From positions 1-35,375 of the forward strand of contig CAJXOS010000060.1 in NCBI GenBank assembly GCA_913057725.1: DNA of 35,375 nucleotides, in the 5' to 3' direction. The stretch is from an uncultured Lewinella sp. (GTDB taxonomy: Bacteria > Bacteroidota > Bacteroidia > Chitinophagales > Saprospiraceae). The position numbers and the translations under genes are program-made. The notes below the pieces were generated by a model. That model worked only from the letters and a program-made list of their open reading frames with translations, was not told the origin of the DNA and made no database searches. The first letter of the stretch is position 1. Each line of letters opens with the position of its first letter. This document shows positions 17,793 through 25,197 of the stretch, piece by piece.

Positions 17793-18278
17793 ATGGAAGA
17801 TACAGCAGGGCACGTTACCGTGCTTTTTAACTACCATAGCCCAGTTATGGATGAGCCAGTAGAAGAAGAACTGTGGGCCAAAGTAATTGATGAAAATGCG
17901 GGTACCTACGAATTGGTTAGTATACCATTCTATGGCTTACCGTTGGCCACGGCAGATCGCTTTGAAGCGCAGATGGACGCGGACCAGGAGAAGTTAGTTT
18001 ACCGCGCTACAGTCCTCAACTCAGGCAACTCAATTATTGTCGTTGCCTTGTTGGATGCAACTGCTGATTTAAGTCAGATAGAACAAGCACTTTCTGATTT
18101 AGGGTGTAGCTCAGAAAGACTAAATGACAGCTACTTTGCCAGCGCTGTGCCCAAGACGCTTTTCTATGGCAAGGTTCGTGCTTTACTAGAGAAGTATGAA
18201 GAGCAAGAAACCATAGAGTTTGCCGAAACGAAGCTATCGGCTAAACACCAATCTGATCTTCGCCGACGTAAGAAATAG
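17793..18278 (+). CDS. DUF4265-like protein
   Basis: A 161-residue soluble protein without signal peptide. The central part, EEELWAKVIDENAGTYELVS followed by IPFYGLPLATADRFEA and a later SGNSIIVVAL, resembles DUF4265, a small family of unknown function; I assign it from memory of that pattern. The C-terminus is charged and ends in an Arg/Lys-rich tail. It has its own promoter box and is closed by a bidirectional terminator, so it is a single-gene unit with no contextual clue to its role. Confidence 0.65.
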   Translation: MEDTAGHVTVLFNYHSPVMDEPVEEELWAKVIDENAGTYELVSIPFYGLPLATADRFEAQMDADQEKLVYRATVLNSGNSIIVVALLDATADLSQIEQALSDLGCSSERLNDSYFASAVPKTLFYGKVRALLEKYEEQETIEFAETKLSAKHQSDLRRRKK

Positions 18279-18282
18279 GGTG

Positions 18283-18331
18283 TGTAAAAAGGGCCTTGCT
18301 CAAATCCTCTCTGAGCCAGGCCCTTTTTACA
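18283..18331. terminator. bidirectional terminator between convergent genes
   Basis: 20-bp arms (18283-18302 and 18312-18331) with one mismatch and a nine-base loop. An A run at the left base and a T run at the right base give a U tract on both strands, serving the genes ending at 18278 and 18346. Confidence 0.85.
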
Positions 18332-18345
18332 AATTGGGGTTTAGC

Positions 18346-20034
18346 CTATTGAATAATTAGCTGCTGCTGCCCCACTCCTTTGTCGGTGTAAATCATCAGC
18401 ACGTGCAGTCCCTTTGGCAACTGATCTACGCTCAACTTGGCTTGGCTGAATTGGTTTACGCTCTGTTCGATCAGCAGTTTTCCGCTGATATCAAATACCT
18501 GTACGCGTTCTATCCAGGCTCCGTCCAGACGGATTTGGACCTCATCTGTCGCTGGGTTCGGGAACGTGCGAAGGTCTTCGTTTTCGGCTAGTTGCTCCTC
18601 CGTATCTACAATTACAAATGACTCACAGAAGATATTATTAAGCGGGTTGGCGTCCAGCCCGCTATTGGGTGCACCTGTGAAGACGCACAAATTATACTCA
18701 AAGGTGATATTCCCATCATCATCGACGCTTGCTCCAAGAAAGGTAACATTAGAGAAGGGGACGACGACTGAACTCATTGGTTCGATCCGCACAGGATGCT
18801 TTTCATAGTATCTGCCCTCGGCACAGTTGAATCCGCCATCGACTGGTGATGCCAGTAAGAAGCTATCCACCGGGACGTCCGAAAAATTGGTGACTTGGAT
18901 TTCTCCTGACCACCAGGCACGAACATTATAGAATATGTCGTCAAAAGGGATGAGGTCGAAGGAATCTAGCACCACATTGATGCCCTCTACCCCAATATCA
19001 GGTTGCGGTGTAGGTGCAAGCGGGTTGATATGGTGAACAAACCCATGCTGTAAATCCCTAAATCCAACTTCTCCTTCAAATAAATCGGCTCCCATTAAGT
19101 AGTAGGAGCCATTGTCAAGAGACATCTGATACAACTGCTGATTGACGGCGGGAAATATCTCTAATTCTACAATCGAATTTGCATCTGCGACGTATAGGGC
19201 GGTTGCGTATGGAGGGTTGAAAGATGTGTGAATAAATATATCTCCATCCGGTTGTAATTCCATTCTTGGAAAGTTGAGTAAACTGGGCTCCAGGGACCAA
19301 GAATATTCTTCCTCTGAGGTATACTCATACGCGGCAAGTTGATTGCCTACCAGCCAGTATGCTCGTTCAGCTGTAGTTAAAACATCGCCAGGAATAATGT
19401 CGTCCAAATAGTAAGTGTCGATATCACCCGAGGCATCAATTCTATAGACGCCCTCTGGAGTGCCAACCAAGAAAAAGTCCGCAGAAACGGCTGAAAGATG
19501 GTACACGGCACTATTGTTAGGGTTGCCCCAGGTGTTGAGCGTATTGCCTTGTTTGTCAAGGAGATGTACTTCAGCGGCTGTGCTCCAGAACAACTGTCCA
19601 TCATCTAGTGCTACGAGTTCCAAGCTGGCAAAACTCGGGAAGTAATCTTCTACCTCCTCTCGATGGGAAAGAATGTTGCCCTGGAGGTCAAAATGGGTGA
19701 GGATGCTCCGAGAAAATCCGGATACATCATCTGCTTCCTCCAGCCAGCCAGAGGCCCAGATGGTGCTGTCGGCGGCGAACACCACATCCGTGTAACGTCC
19801 GTACCCCTGTGTCTCTGGGAAGTTTTGCCATTGGACTGCCCCGCTGGCTTTGTCGAGTAAGGTCACTTGTGGGAAATCGCATTGCCCGGTGAAACCAGCC
19901 GTGACGATCCAGTCGTCGCTTAGATCCATTCCGATGTAGTTTGCCCATCTGTCTTGAGGTACGTAACTGAAGGAACTCTGCGCCTGTAGCGTGAGTGATG
20001 AGCAAAGTATTAGGTAGAGTAGAAAACGCTTCAT
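18346..20034 (-). CDS. T9SS-secreted beta-propeller-like protein
   Basis: 562 residues from the ATG at 20034; nine further residues upstream are open, but the signal peptide (MKRFLLYLILCSSLTLQAQ) starts here. Residues about 20-340 contain repeated beta-rich blades with Trp/Asp patterns and phrases such as LLDKQGNTLNTWG and GVYRIDASGDI, reading like a PQQ/propeller fold. An Ig-like domain follows at about 350-480. The C-terminus is a type A T9SS sorting domain starting at FPNPATDEV, with VQVFDISGKLL and LPKGLHVLMIYTDKG. The protein is therefore expected to be exported across the outer membrane by T9SS and attached or released at the surface. Function is unknown. Confidence 0.85.
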   Translation of the reverse strand: MKRFLLYLILCSSLTLQAQSSFSYVPQDRWANYIGMDLSDDWIVTAGFTGQCDFPQVTLLDKASGAVQWQNFPETQGYGRYTDVVFAADSTIWASGWLEEADDVSGFSRSILTHFDLQGNILSHREEVEDYFPSFASLELVALDDGQLFWSTAAEVHLLDKQGNTLNTWGNPNNSAVYHLSAVSADFFLVGTPEGVYRIDASGDIDTYYLDDIIPGDVLTTAERAYWLVGNQLAAYEYTSEEEYSWSLEPSLLNFPRMELQPDGDIFIHTSFNPPYATALYVADANSIVELEIFPAVNQQLYQMSLDNGSYYLMGADLFEGEVGFRDLQHGFVHHINPLAPTPQPDIGVEGINVVLDSFDLIPFDDIFYNVRAWWSGEIQVTNFSDVPVDSFLLASPVDGGFNCAEGRYYEKHPVRIEPMSSVVVPFSNVTFLGASVDDDGNITFEYNLCVFTGAPNSGLDANPLNNIFCESFVIVDTEEQLAENEDLRTFPNPATDEVQIRLDGAWIERVQVFDISGKLLIEQSVNQFSQAKLSVDQLPKGLHVLMIYTDKGVGQQQLIIQ

Positions 20035-20385
20035 AGGTAAGGTTTTAGTAGTGTGCAGCACAGAAAAAAGGTGTCATGCTGGAGTGCTATTGTTATGCTG
20101 CACATGGTTCAACAAAGAGATTTTTTAGCATACTATCAATTACCATCAGATAGGTAGCATTCACCTGACAAAACCTGACTTAAGCGGTAACATTAGCCGA
20201 CAGAACGGCATAAATAACCAAAAAAATGGCGAATCAGCCTCGTCCGCCGATGAGTGTTTATTGTGCGAAAGGTGTTAATTTTTGTTTAAGCAGGGTAGAA
20301 AAACTTTGTTTTGCTGAACAAATTGCCCTACTTTTAAGATTATTACATAAAGACTTTCATGATCCCAACTTAACCCCATGACTAT
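20035..20385. other. divergent intergenic region between two T9SS cargo genes
   Basis: 351 bp, AT-rich toward the right. For the plus-strand gene a plausible promoter is TTTG at 20305-20308, a 20-bp spacer, and TACTTTTA at 20329-20336 (one mismatch from TAnnTTTG). No gene or clear box was seen for the minus-strand gene. Confidence 0.4.
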
Positions 20386-20712
20386 ATGAAGCACCTTATA
20401 CTCCTCCTCTTTTTTAGCTTAAGTGCCGGATTTTTGCTGGCTCAGACCAACTTCCAGAGTTATGGAGGTTCGTCAGGGGTGGGAGAATTTCAGGTGTTTC
20501 CTAATCCAGCAGTGGATTATATTCAGGTAAGTGATAATGATGACATTCAACGGATAGCGTTATTTAATTTAGCTGGCCGTGAAATTAAAAGCTTCACTTA
20601 TCGTTCTGCAGAGAAATATTTCGTTGGAGATTTGCCAAAGGGTATGTATTTGATTCAATTTCTAGGCCCACAAAATCGGCGCCTATCTACCCGGCGAATC
20701 AATATCAGATAA
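20386..20712 (+). CDS. minimal T9SS sorting-domain protein
   Basis: A 108-residue protein composed of a signal peptide (residues 1-20, ending FLLAQ), a short Gly/Ser linker (about 21-33), and a type A T9SS sorting domain filling the rest: FQVFPNPAVDYIQV, IALFNLAGREIKSF, LPKGMYLIQF and a basic end. There is practically no cargo domain. It should be exported to the periplasm and recognised by the T9SS. It is flanked by another T9SS cargo gene (divergent) and the GCS2-CBS gene (convergent), with a terminator just downstream. The frame is uninterrupted and the start follows a plausible promoter, so it looks like a genuine small gene rather than a fragment, although a deletion derivative of a larger cargo cannot be excluded. 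Confidence 0.8.
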   Translation: MKHLILLLFFSLSAGFLLAQTNFQSYGGSSGVGEFQVFPNPAVDYIQVSDNDDIQRIALFNLAGREIKSFTYRSAEKYFVGDLPKGMYLIQFLGPQNRRLSTRRINIR

Positions 20713-20743
20713 AGAATTTTTGACTCTCGAATGTGAAAATGGT

Positions 20744-20781
20744 AGGGCCATCCGCAAATGTGGATGGCCCTCGTTCTTTTT
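20744..20781 (+). terminator. intrinsic terminator after the minimal sorting-domain gene
   Basis: Perfect 10-bp arms AGGGCCATCC/GGATGGCCCT (20744-20753 and 20762-20771) with an eight-base loop, then CGTTCTTTTT. It also lies downstream of the convergent GCS2-CBS gene. Confidence 0.85.
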
Positions 20782-20817
20782 AGCAGTATGATAGTCTTAT
20801 GTCAGTTGCTACTAACC

Positions 20818-22809
20818 TTAAGACTTTTTGCGTTTGCTTTTCTTTGCGGCTGGCTTCTCTTCCTCTTGGTCCTTGGCCGCAAGGCGTTCCTCTTGCAGTC
20901 GTTCCAGGAGTCGTCCGGAAATGCGAACAAAGTCCATCTCAGTGATGATTCCGATCAGTTCGTCATCCTTGACTACGGGTAAGGAACCAATGCTCTTATC
21001 CCGCATCAGGTGCATTGCTTCTACAATATTTGCATTAGGGCCAATCGTAATTGGATCTTTAATCATGACATCTCGTACGGCCAGTACTTTTTTGCCTTTG
21101 ACTGTTTTGTCATTAGCAAAGTATCGGAGCATCATTCTGCCAGTGATCAATCCAATAAGTTTACCCTTGGTGTTTTCTACCGGCATATGGCGAATCTTCC
21201 GCCAGTCCATCATATTGGCGACCATCTCAATGAGATCGTCTTCGTGAACCGTGAAAAGATCCGTTTCCATAAACTCCTCAACAGTGAGGGTGGCCGGACG
21301 GTATTGTTTTAGATCACTTGTTTTTGGCATTTCCCAAGTATGTACAGGTTTACCTTCATCCTGTTGTTTTAGAATACAGGCAGTGAGGATAGATGCGGCT
21401 TCGTCGCGCTGAACTTCTTTCTTCAGTTTGCTGAATGCTCGGAGTTGCCAACGTGCACCGTTCATATGAGCTTTGGCACGAGCCTCAATAATACCCAGGT
21501 ACTTGTCAATATCATCCTTGTGCACCTTGCGACTCTCCAAACCAGCACGAGCTAGTGGTAGCAATTCTTTTAGTACGAGTTCGCAGGCACCGATTTTGCG
21601 GTCGTTGAACCAGGTGAAGTTTGTGTCAATACCAAACTTGGCAGCCTTGCCAAAGTTGTCTCGCACATCTTCCCAGGTGATGTACTCCCGGATATCGCCA
21701 TATTGTTCTGCAGCGCCAGTCATGGCACCGATCCAGAAGGCAGCATTCGCCACCTCGTCGACTATTGTAGGACCAGCCGGTAGCACGCGGTTTTCAATTC
21801 GCAAGTGCGGCTTGCCGTTGTCGCTGATACCATAACAAGGACGATTCCAGCGATAAACCGTAGAGTTGTGCACTTGTAGTGCCTTTAGCTTAGGCACCTT
21901 GTTGTTGCGTACGTATTCAATACTATCGTGGTCAATTTCGGTGTCCAGCAGTACGCGGAAACGTGCGATGTCTTCTTTATAGATCTCCAGGAGTGATTCT
22001 TCCAACCAACCCGATCCAAAACTCACTCGCGGGCTACGTTCGCGAAGGTGATCGTGCGTTGTTCTTACGTCGAGCGCTTGTTGGAACAAAGCAATACGTG
22101 ACTCATGCCACAGACGCTTACCAAATACAATCGGAGAGTTGGCGGCAATAGCCATTACTGGAGCAGCCAACGTCTGTGCGATGTTGTACATCTGAACGAA
22201 AGACTCCGGTGTTACCTGGAGGTGTACCTGGAAACTGGTATTACAGGCTTCTAGAAGTGGTGAGTCGTGCTTCACCAAAAGTTCGTCAATACCCGTCAAA
22301 CGGAGCTCGTAGGCAGTACCAATCAACTGTTGATTGATGGCCTCCATGAGTGCGAAATAGCGTGGTCGTGGCGTCAGGTTTTCCATCGCCAGATCAAACT
22401 TGCGCAGGGTAGGAAGTATGCCCGTTAGAACAACCTCAGCCCCCATCTGGCGAGCTTGCTTGCGAATGATGCGCTGATGCTTGGTGTTTTCGGCTTCCAT
22501 CTGGCTGAAGCACTTACCCTTCAGCTCTCGCGGAGTCATATTGGTCTCCAGGTTAAAGCGAGCTAATTCTCCATCGGCCCAAGGATACTTACTAAGCTTC
22601 TCGAGGACTTCCGGTCCAATTGTGGACGGGGTTAAACTCTCCAGATCTACAAGGCACATTTCTTGTTCGGCCCCTATGCGTATTACATCATTCTCAAACC
22701 AATCATTATTCAACATGTACTCTAGTGCTCTCACATCTCGTAGGAGATGACGCACGAAATGGTGCATGCTATCTTCATCTTTGACTAGTGTAACCCGCTG
22801 TTCACCCAT
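20818..22809 (-). CDS. GCS2-family glutamate-cysteine ligase fused to two CBS domains
   Basis: 663 residues. Residues about 15-490 are a GCS2-type carboxylate-amine ligase, with GAEQE at 47-51, FNLETN at 85-90 and HLRIENRVLPAGPT at 335-348, all typical of the active site that joins glutamate to an amino compound using ATP. Two CBS domains follow at about 508-565 and 577-632; CBS pairs usually bind adenine nucleotides and regulate the linked enzyme. A Lys/Glu-rich tail (about 641-663) ends the protein. There is no signal peptide. Glutathione synthetase is not nearby, and many Bacteroidota lack glutathione, so the product may be gamma-glutamylcysteine or another gamma-glutamyl compound. Domain calls are strong; the substrate is uncertain. 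Confidence 0.88.
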   Translation of the reverse strand: MGEQRVTLVKDEDSMHHFVRHLLRDVRALEYMLNNDWFENDVIRIGAEQEMCLVDLESLTPSTIGPEVLEKLSKYPWADGELARFNLETNMTPRELKGKCFSQMEAENTKHQRIIRKQARQMGAEVVLTGILPTLRKFDLAMENLTPRPRYFALMEAINQQLIGTAYELRLTGIDELLVKHDSPLLEACNTSFQVHLQVTPESFVQMYNIAQTLAAPVMAIAANSPIVFGKRLWHESRIALFQQALDVRTTHDHLRERSPRVSFGSGWLEESLLEIYKEDIARFRVLLDTEIDHDSIEYVRNNKVPKLKALQVHNSTVYRWNRPCYGISDNGKPHLRIENRVLPAGPTIVDEVANAAFWIGAMTGAAEQYGDIREYITWEDVRDNFGKAAKFGIDTNFTWFNDRKIGACELVLKELLPLARAGLESRKVHKDDIDKYLGIIEARAKAHMNGARWQLRAFSKLKKEVQRDEAASILTACILKQQDEGKPVHTWEMPKTSDLKQYRPATLTVEEFMETDLFTVHEDDLIEMVANMMDWRKIRHMPVENTKGKLIGLITGRMMLRYFANDKTVKGKKVLAVRDVMIKDPITIGPNANIVEAMHLMRDKSIGSLPVVKDDELIGIITEMDFVRISGRLLERLQEERLAAKDQEEEKPAAKKSKRKKS

Positions 22810-23081
22810 GTCTTCGGCGTTTATGGTTTCAAATTACCTGATTGTTAAAAATAGAAAGTGACGAATGTCTACTTGGCTAAAGATAAATCTTTGTGACAAT
22901 CTGACTAAGGTTGGTCATAAGTTTTGCGAATATGCTGTTAAGATGCATAAAATTTGCTGATACAACGTTTCCAAAAACAGTGTGATCTTTGTGGTGGCGA
23001 TTGCTGTTATTCAAAAGTGTTCAGTGAATACATTGTTATGCTAGAATGCAGCGCCAGTAACCGCAGGAAAATTTCAAGCAG

Positions 23082-23612
23082 ATGAAAAAGATATTGGGTT
23101 TAGGTATAATGGCTTTGGTATTATTGGCGTCTTCTTGCCGAGATGATGTGGGGGAGTTTTTGTTTGAGATGACCTACCCTCCTCGAACGCTTAGCTTGCC
23201 GGCAGGTACCAACACTTTTACTGCGGCAGTACTTTCAGCCAGCAATATCCCTACGAATTACCCGGACTATCTGTCTAGCAGTGGGCATTCCGCCGGAGAT
23301 GTGAATAAGATCCTACCGCGCTTTGCCCGACTGGAGTCGCTCGATGGCTTGGATATTGGCTTCCTTTCTGAGATATCTGTTCGCATTTGCCCTATCAATC
23401 AGCAAAACTGTACCATCGCTGATGAGGCCTTCTATATCGATGATCTCTATCGACGTAATATTACCAGTACTGCCCTACAACCAGGTTTAGGGAACTTCAA
23501 GGATTTGCTTTCCACCGATCTCTACAAGATGGAAATCGTGTTCTTCTTGGGAGAAATTGCACCATATACGGTTGACTTCCGCTTAGACTACGGTTTCGAA
23601 GCTTTCCAGTAG
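23082..23612 (+). CDS. putative lipoprotein, function unknown
   Basis: 176 residues. The N-terminus is a lipoprotein signal, with LLASSC placing the lipidated Cys at residue 19, followed by acidic residues. The rest is beta-rich and resembles a small envelope domain (PPRTLSLPAGTNTFTAAVL), with one internal Cys pair (C-PINQQN-C). I do not recognise a family. It is divergent from the GCS2-CBS gene, and its stop lies four bp from that of the convergent helical-repeat gene, without a hairpin between them. Outer- or inner-membrane attachment cannot be decided from sequence. Confidence 0.7.
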   Translation: MKKILGLGIMALVLLASSCRDDVGEFLFEMTYPPRTLSLPAGTNTFTAAVLSASNIPTNYPDYLSSSGHSAGDVNKILPRFARLESLDGLDIGFLSEISVRICPINQQNCTIADEAFYIDDLYRRNITSTALQPGLGNFKDLLSTDLYKMEIVFFLGEIAPYTVDFRLDYGFEAFQ

Positions 23613-23616
23613 TTCC

Positions 23617-24975
23617 TTAGCTATTAATCAACTGCAGTAACCATCTGCGCTCCGTGAGTGGAGTAGTTTGTTCTACCAGTTCTAACCATTGTTGTTGCTT
23701 GGCCATATCGTAAGGTGGCAGTTTACACCATCCTTCTGCTAATTGTAGAATATTATCGTAGTTCTTGGCGTGATAGCCCTTGTTCTTTTGTCGTTTCAGG
23801 AAAGTGCGGGTATTCCGGATGTGATTAAGGGCACTATCAATCTCAGTGGTATCTAAGTATACTTTGAGTTGTAAGATCCTGGCAGACATCTGGTGAATAA
23901 AATCCCGATCCTTGATGGAAGATAGAAACTCCAAGGCTTCATCGTAAGTCTTCCTTTCGTAGGCAATACGAGCTTTGTTTAATGCATACACAGCAGCCCG
24001 AGAGCGCGGATCCAATTTTAATCGATAAGCATCCAGGAAGTCAATTGCCCATTCCAACTCTCCCAGCCTGATAGCAATACCGGCAATGTTGTTATAGGTT
24101 AAAGCATCCAATCGACCTTGTTCCAGTAGCAGTTCATTCGCCAAACCACTTTGAAATAAAGTGAGGCAAGACCTGAGATATTGTTGCTGCCCAGAGTTAA
24201 TCCGTTTGATACTGTAGTTGATACCCAATAACAGCAAGTCGCGGGTTTCTTCTTTTGGGAAAATTGCGGCATTTTCATCCAAAAGGTGGGTGAAGGTCTG
24301 AAACTCACTTTCCTGCATTTGGGGTTCATAAAGCCTCAAAGCAAGGGTGTAGATCTTAATCATTGGGATCGCCTCAAAAGCCTCCAGCTTCGCATGATCT
24401 ACTATTTCCGCTAGCATCGGGATTTCGATCGTTTGATTACTTATTTGCTGTTCGGCTTTACTGAGGCAAGCTTGCCGAAGTTTCATGCCAAGCGTAGCTA
24501 TTTGTAAGTATCGTTCTTGCTCTTCCAGGTTGAGTTTAGCTGTTCGACCTCGTGCTGAGTCCCAGGCATAGCGTTCCCGAGCGAGCTGCCAGCGTTGGAA
24601 GTAGTACTCCGGATTGCGGTGGGTCTGTTGTTCTATTTTGGATAATAGCCGACGGTAGGTTTGTTCAAATAAGCGCCCCAGTTGACGCTCTCGATAAGCC
24701 CGAAGTAAAAGCAGGTTTTCATCGGAGGGAGTTTGTCTGAAGACTAACCAGTTTTCAATGGCACGTAATAGGTAGTGGCAGACTTGACGCAGCTGCTGTG
24801 CGTTGTAAGGAGCACCTGAGAATATGCGTTTATGAAGCCGTTCCGGGCTGGGAAATACTTTCAAGAGGTGCACGGCCTCCGCAAGTTCTTGGTAGAGCAA
24901 TACAACTTCATTCCGCTTGTTGTGAGCAGGCGAAAGTAGCCATTGTAGGAGCTGGCGCCGCTCTACCTCCTGCAA
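23617..24975 (-). CDS. helical-repeat (TPR-like) protein of unknown function
   Basis: About 452 residues, almost entirely alpha-helical, rich in Leu, Gln, Arg and Glu, with TPR-like pairs such as YNNIAGIAIRLGELEWAIDF and ALNKARIAYERKTYDEALEF in the second half. There is no signal peptide and no enzymatic motif, so a cytosolic scaffold or adaptor is likely. No ATG or GTG exists near the front; TTG at 24975 is the best start, and the frame remains open for about 17 codons further into AT-rich sequence without another usual start. Upstream is an AT-rich 222-bp gap shared with the divergent giant surface-protein gene, so the two could be co-regulated. Confidence 0.7.
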   Translation of the reverse strand: MQEVERRQLLQWLLSPAHNKRNEVVLLYQELAEAVHLLKVFPSPERLHKRIFSGAPYNAQQLRQVCHYLLRAIENWLVFRQTPSDENLLLLRAYRERQLGRLFEQTYRRLLSKIEQQTHRNPEYYFQRWQLARERYAWDSARGRTAKLNLEEQERYLQIATLGMKLRQACLSKAEQQISNQTIEIPMLAEIVDHAKLEAFEAIPMIKIYTLALRLYEPQMQESEFQTFTHLLDENAAIFPKEETRDLLLLGINYSIKRINSGQQQYLRSCLTLFQSGLANELLLEQGRLDALTYNNIAGIAIRLGELEWAIDFLDAYRLKLDPRSRAAVYALNKARIAYERKTYDEALEFLSSIKDRDFIHQMSARILQLKVYLDTTEIDSALNHIRNTRTFLKRQKNKGYHAKNYDNILQLAEGWCKLPPYDMAKQQQWLELVEQTTPLTERRWLLQLINS

Positions 24976-25197
24976 AGACTGGATAATTTGCGTTATTTTT
25001 AAATTATTAATTTTAATATATATTCAATTTTTTGGCCTTGAAATGCCTTTAAATATATGTTTATTATGGCATATGTGAAATAATTGCTGTGATATAGGTT
25101 TGGACTACATGCCTCGAAGTCTCATATTGGGTAGAGAAATAATCCCATTGATGCTTTTCGGGCCACCCCTCCGGAAAGCCATGTAAACGCGATACTC

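Noticed and set aside
21473-21835. 120-codon plus-strand open frame
   Set aside because: It is antisense to the GCS2 domain, with no family features of its own.
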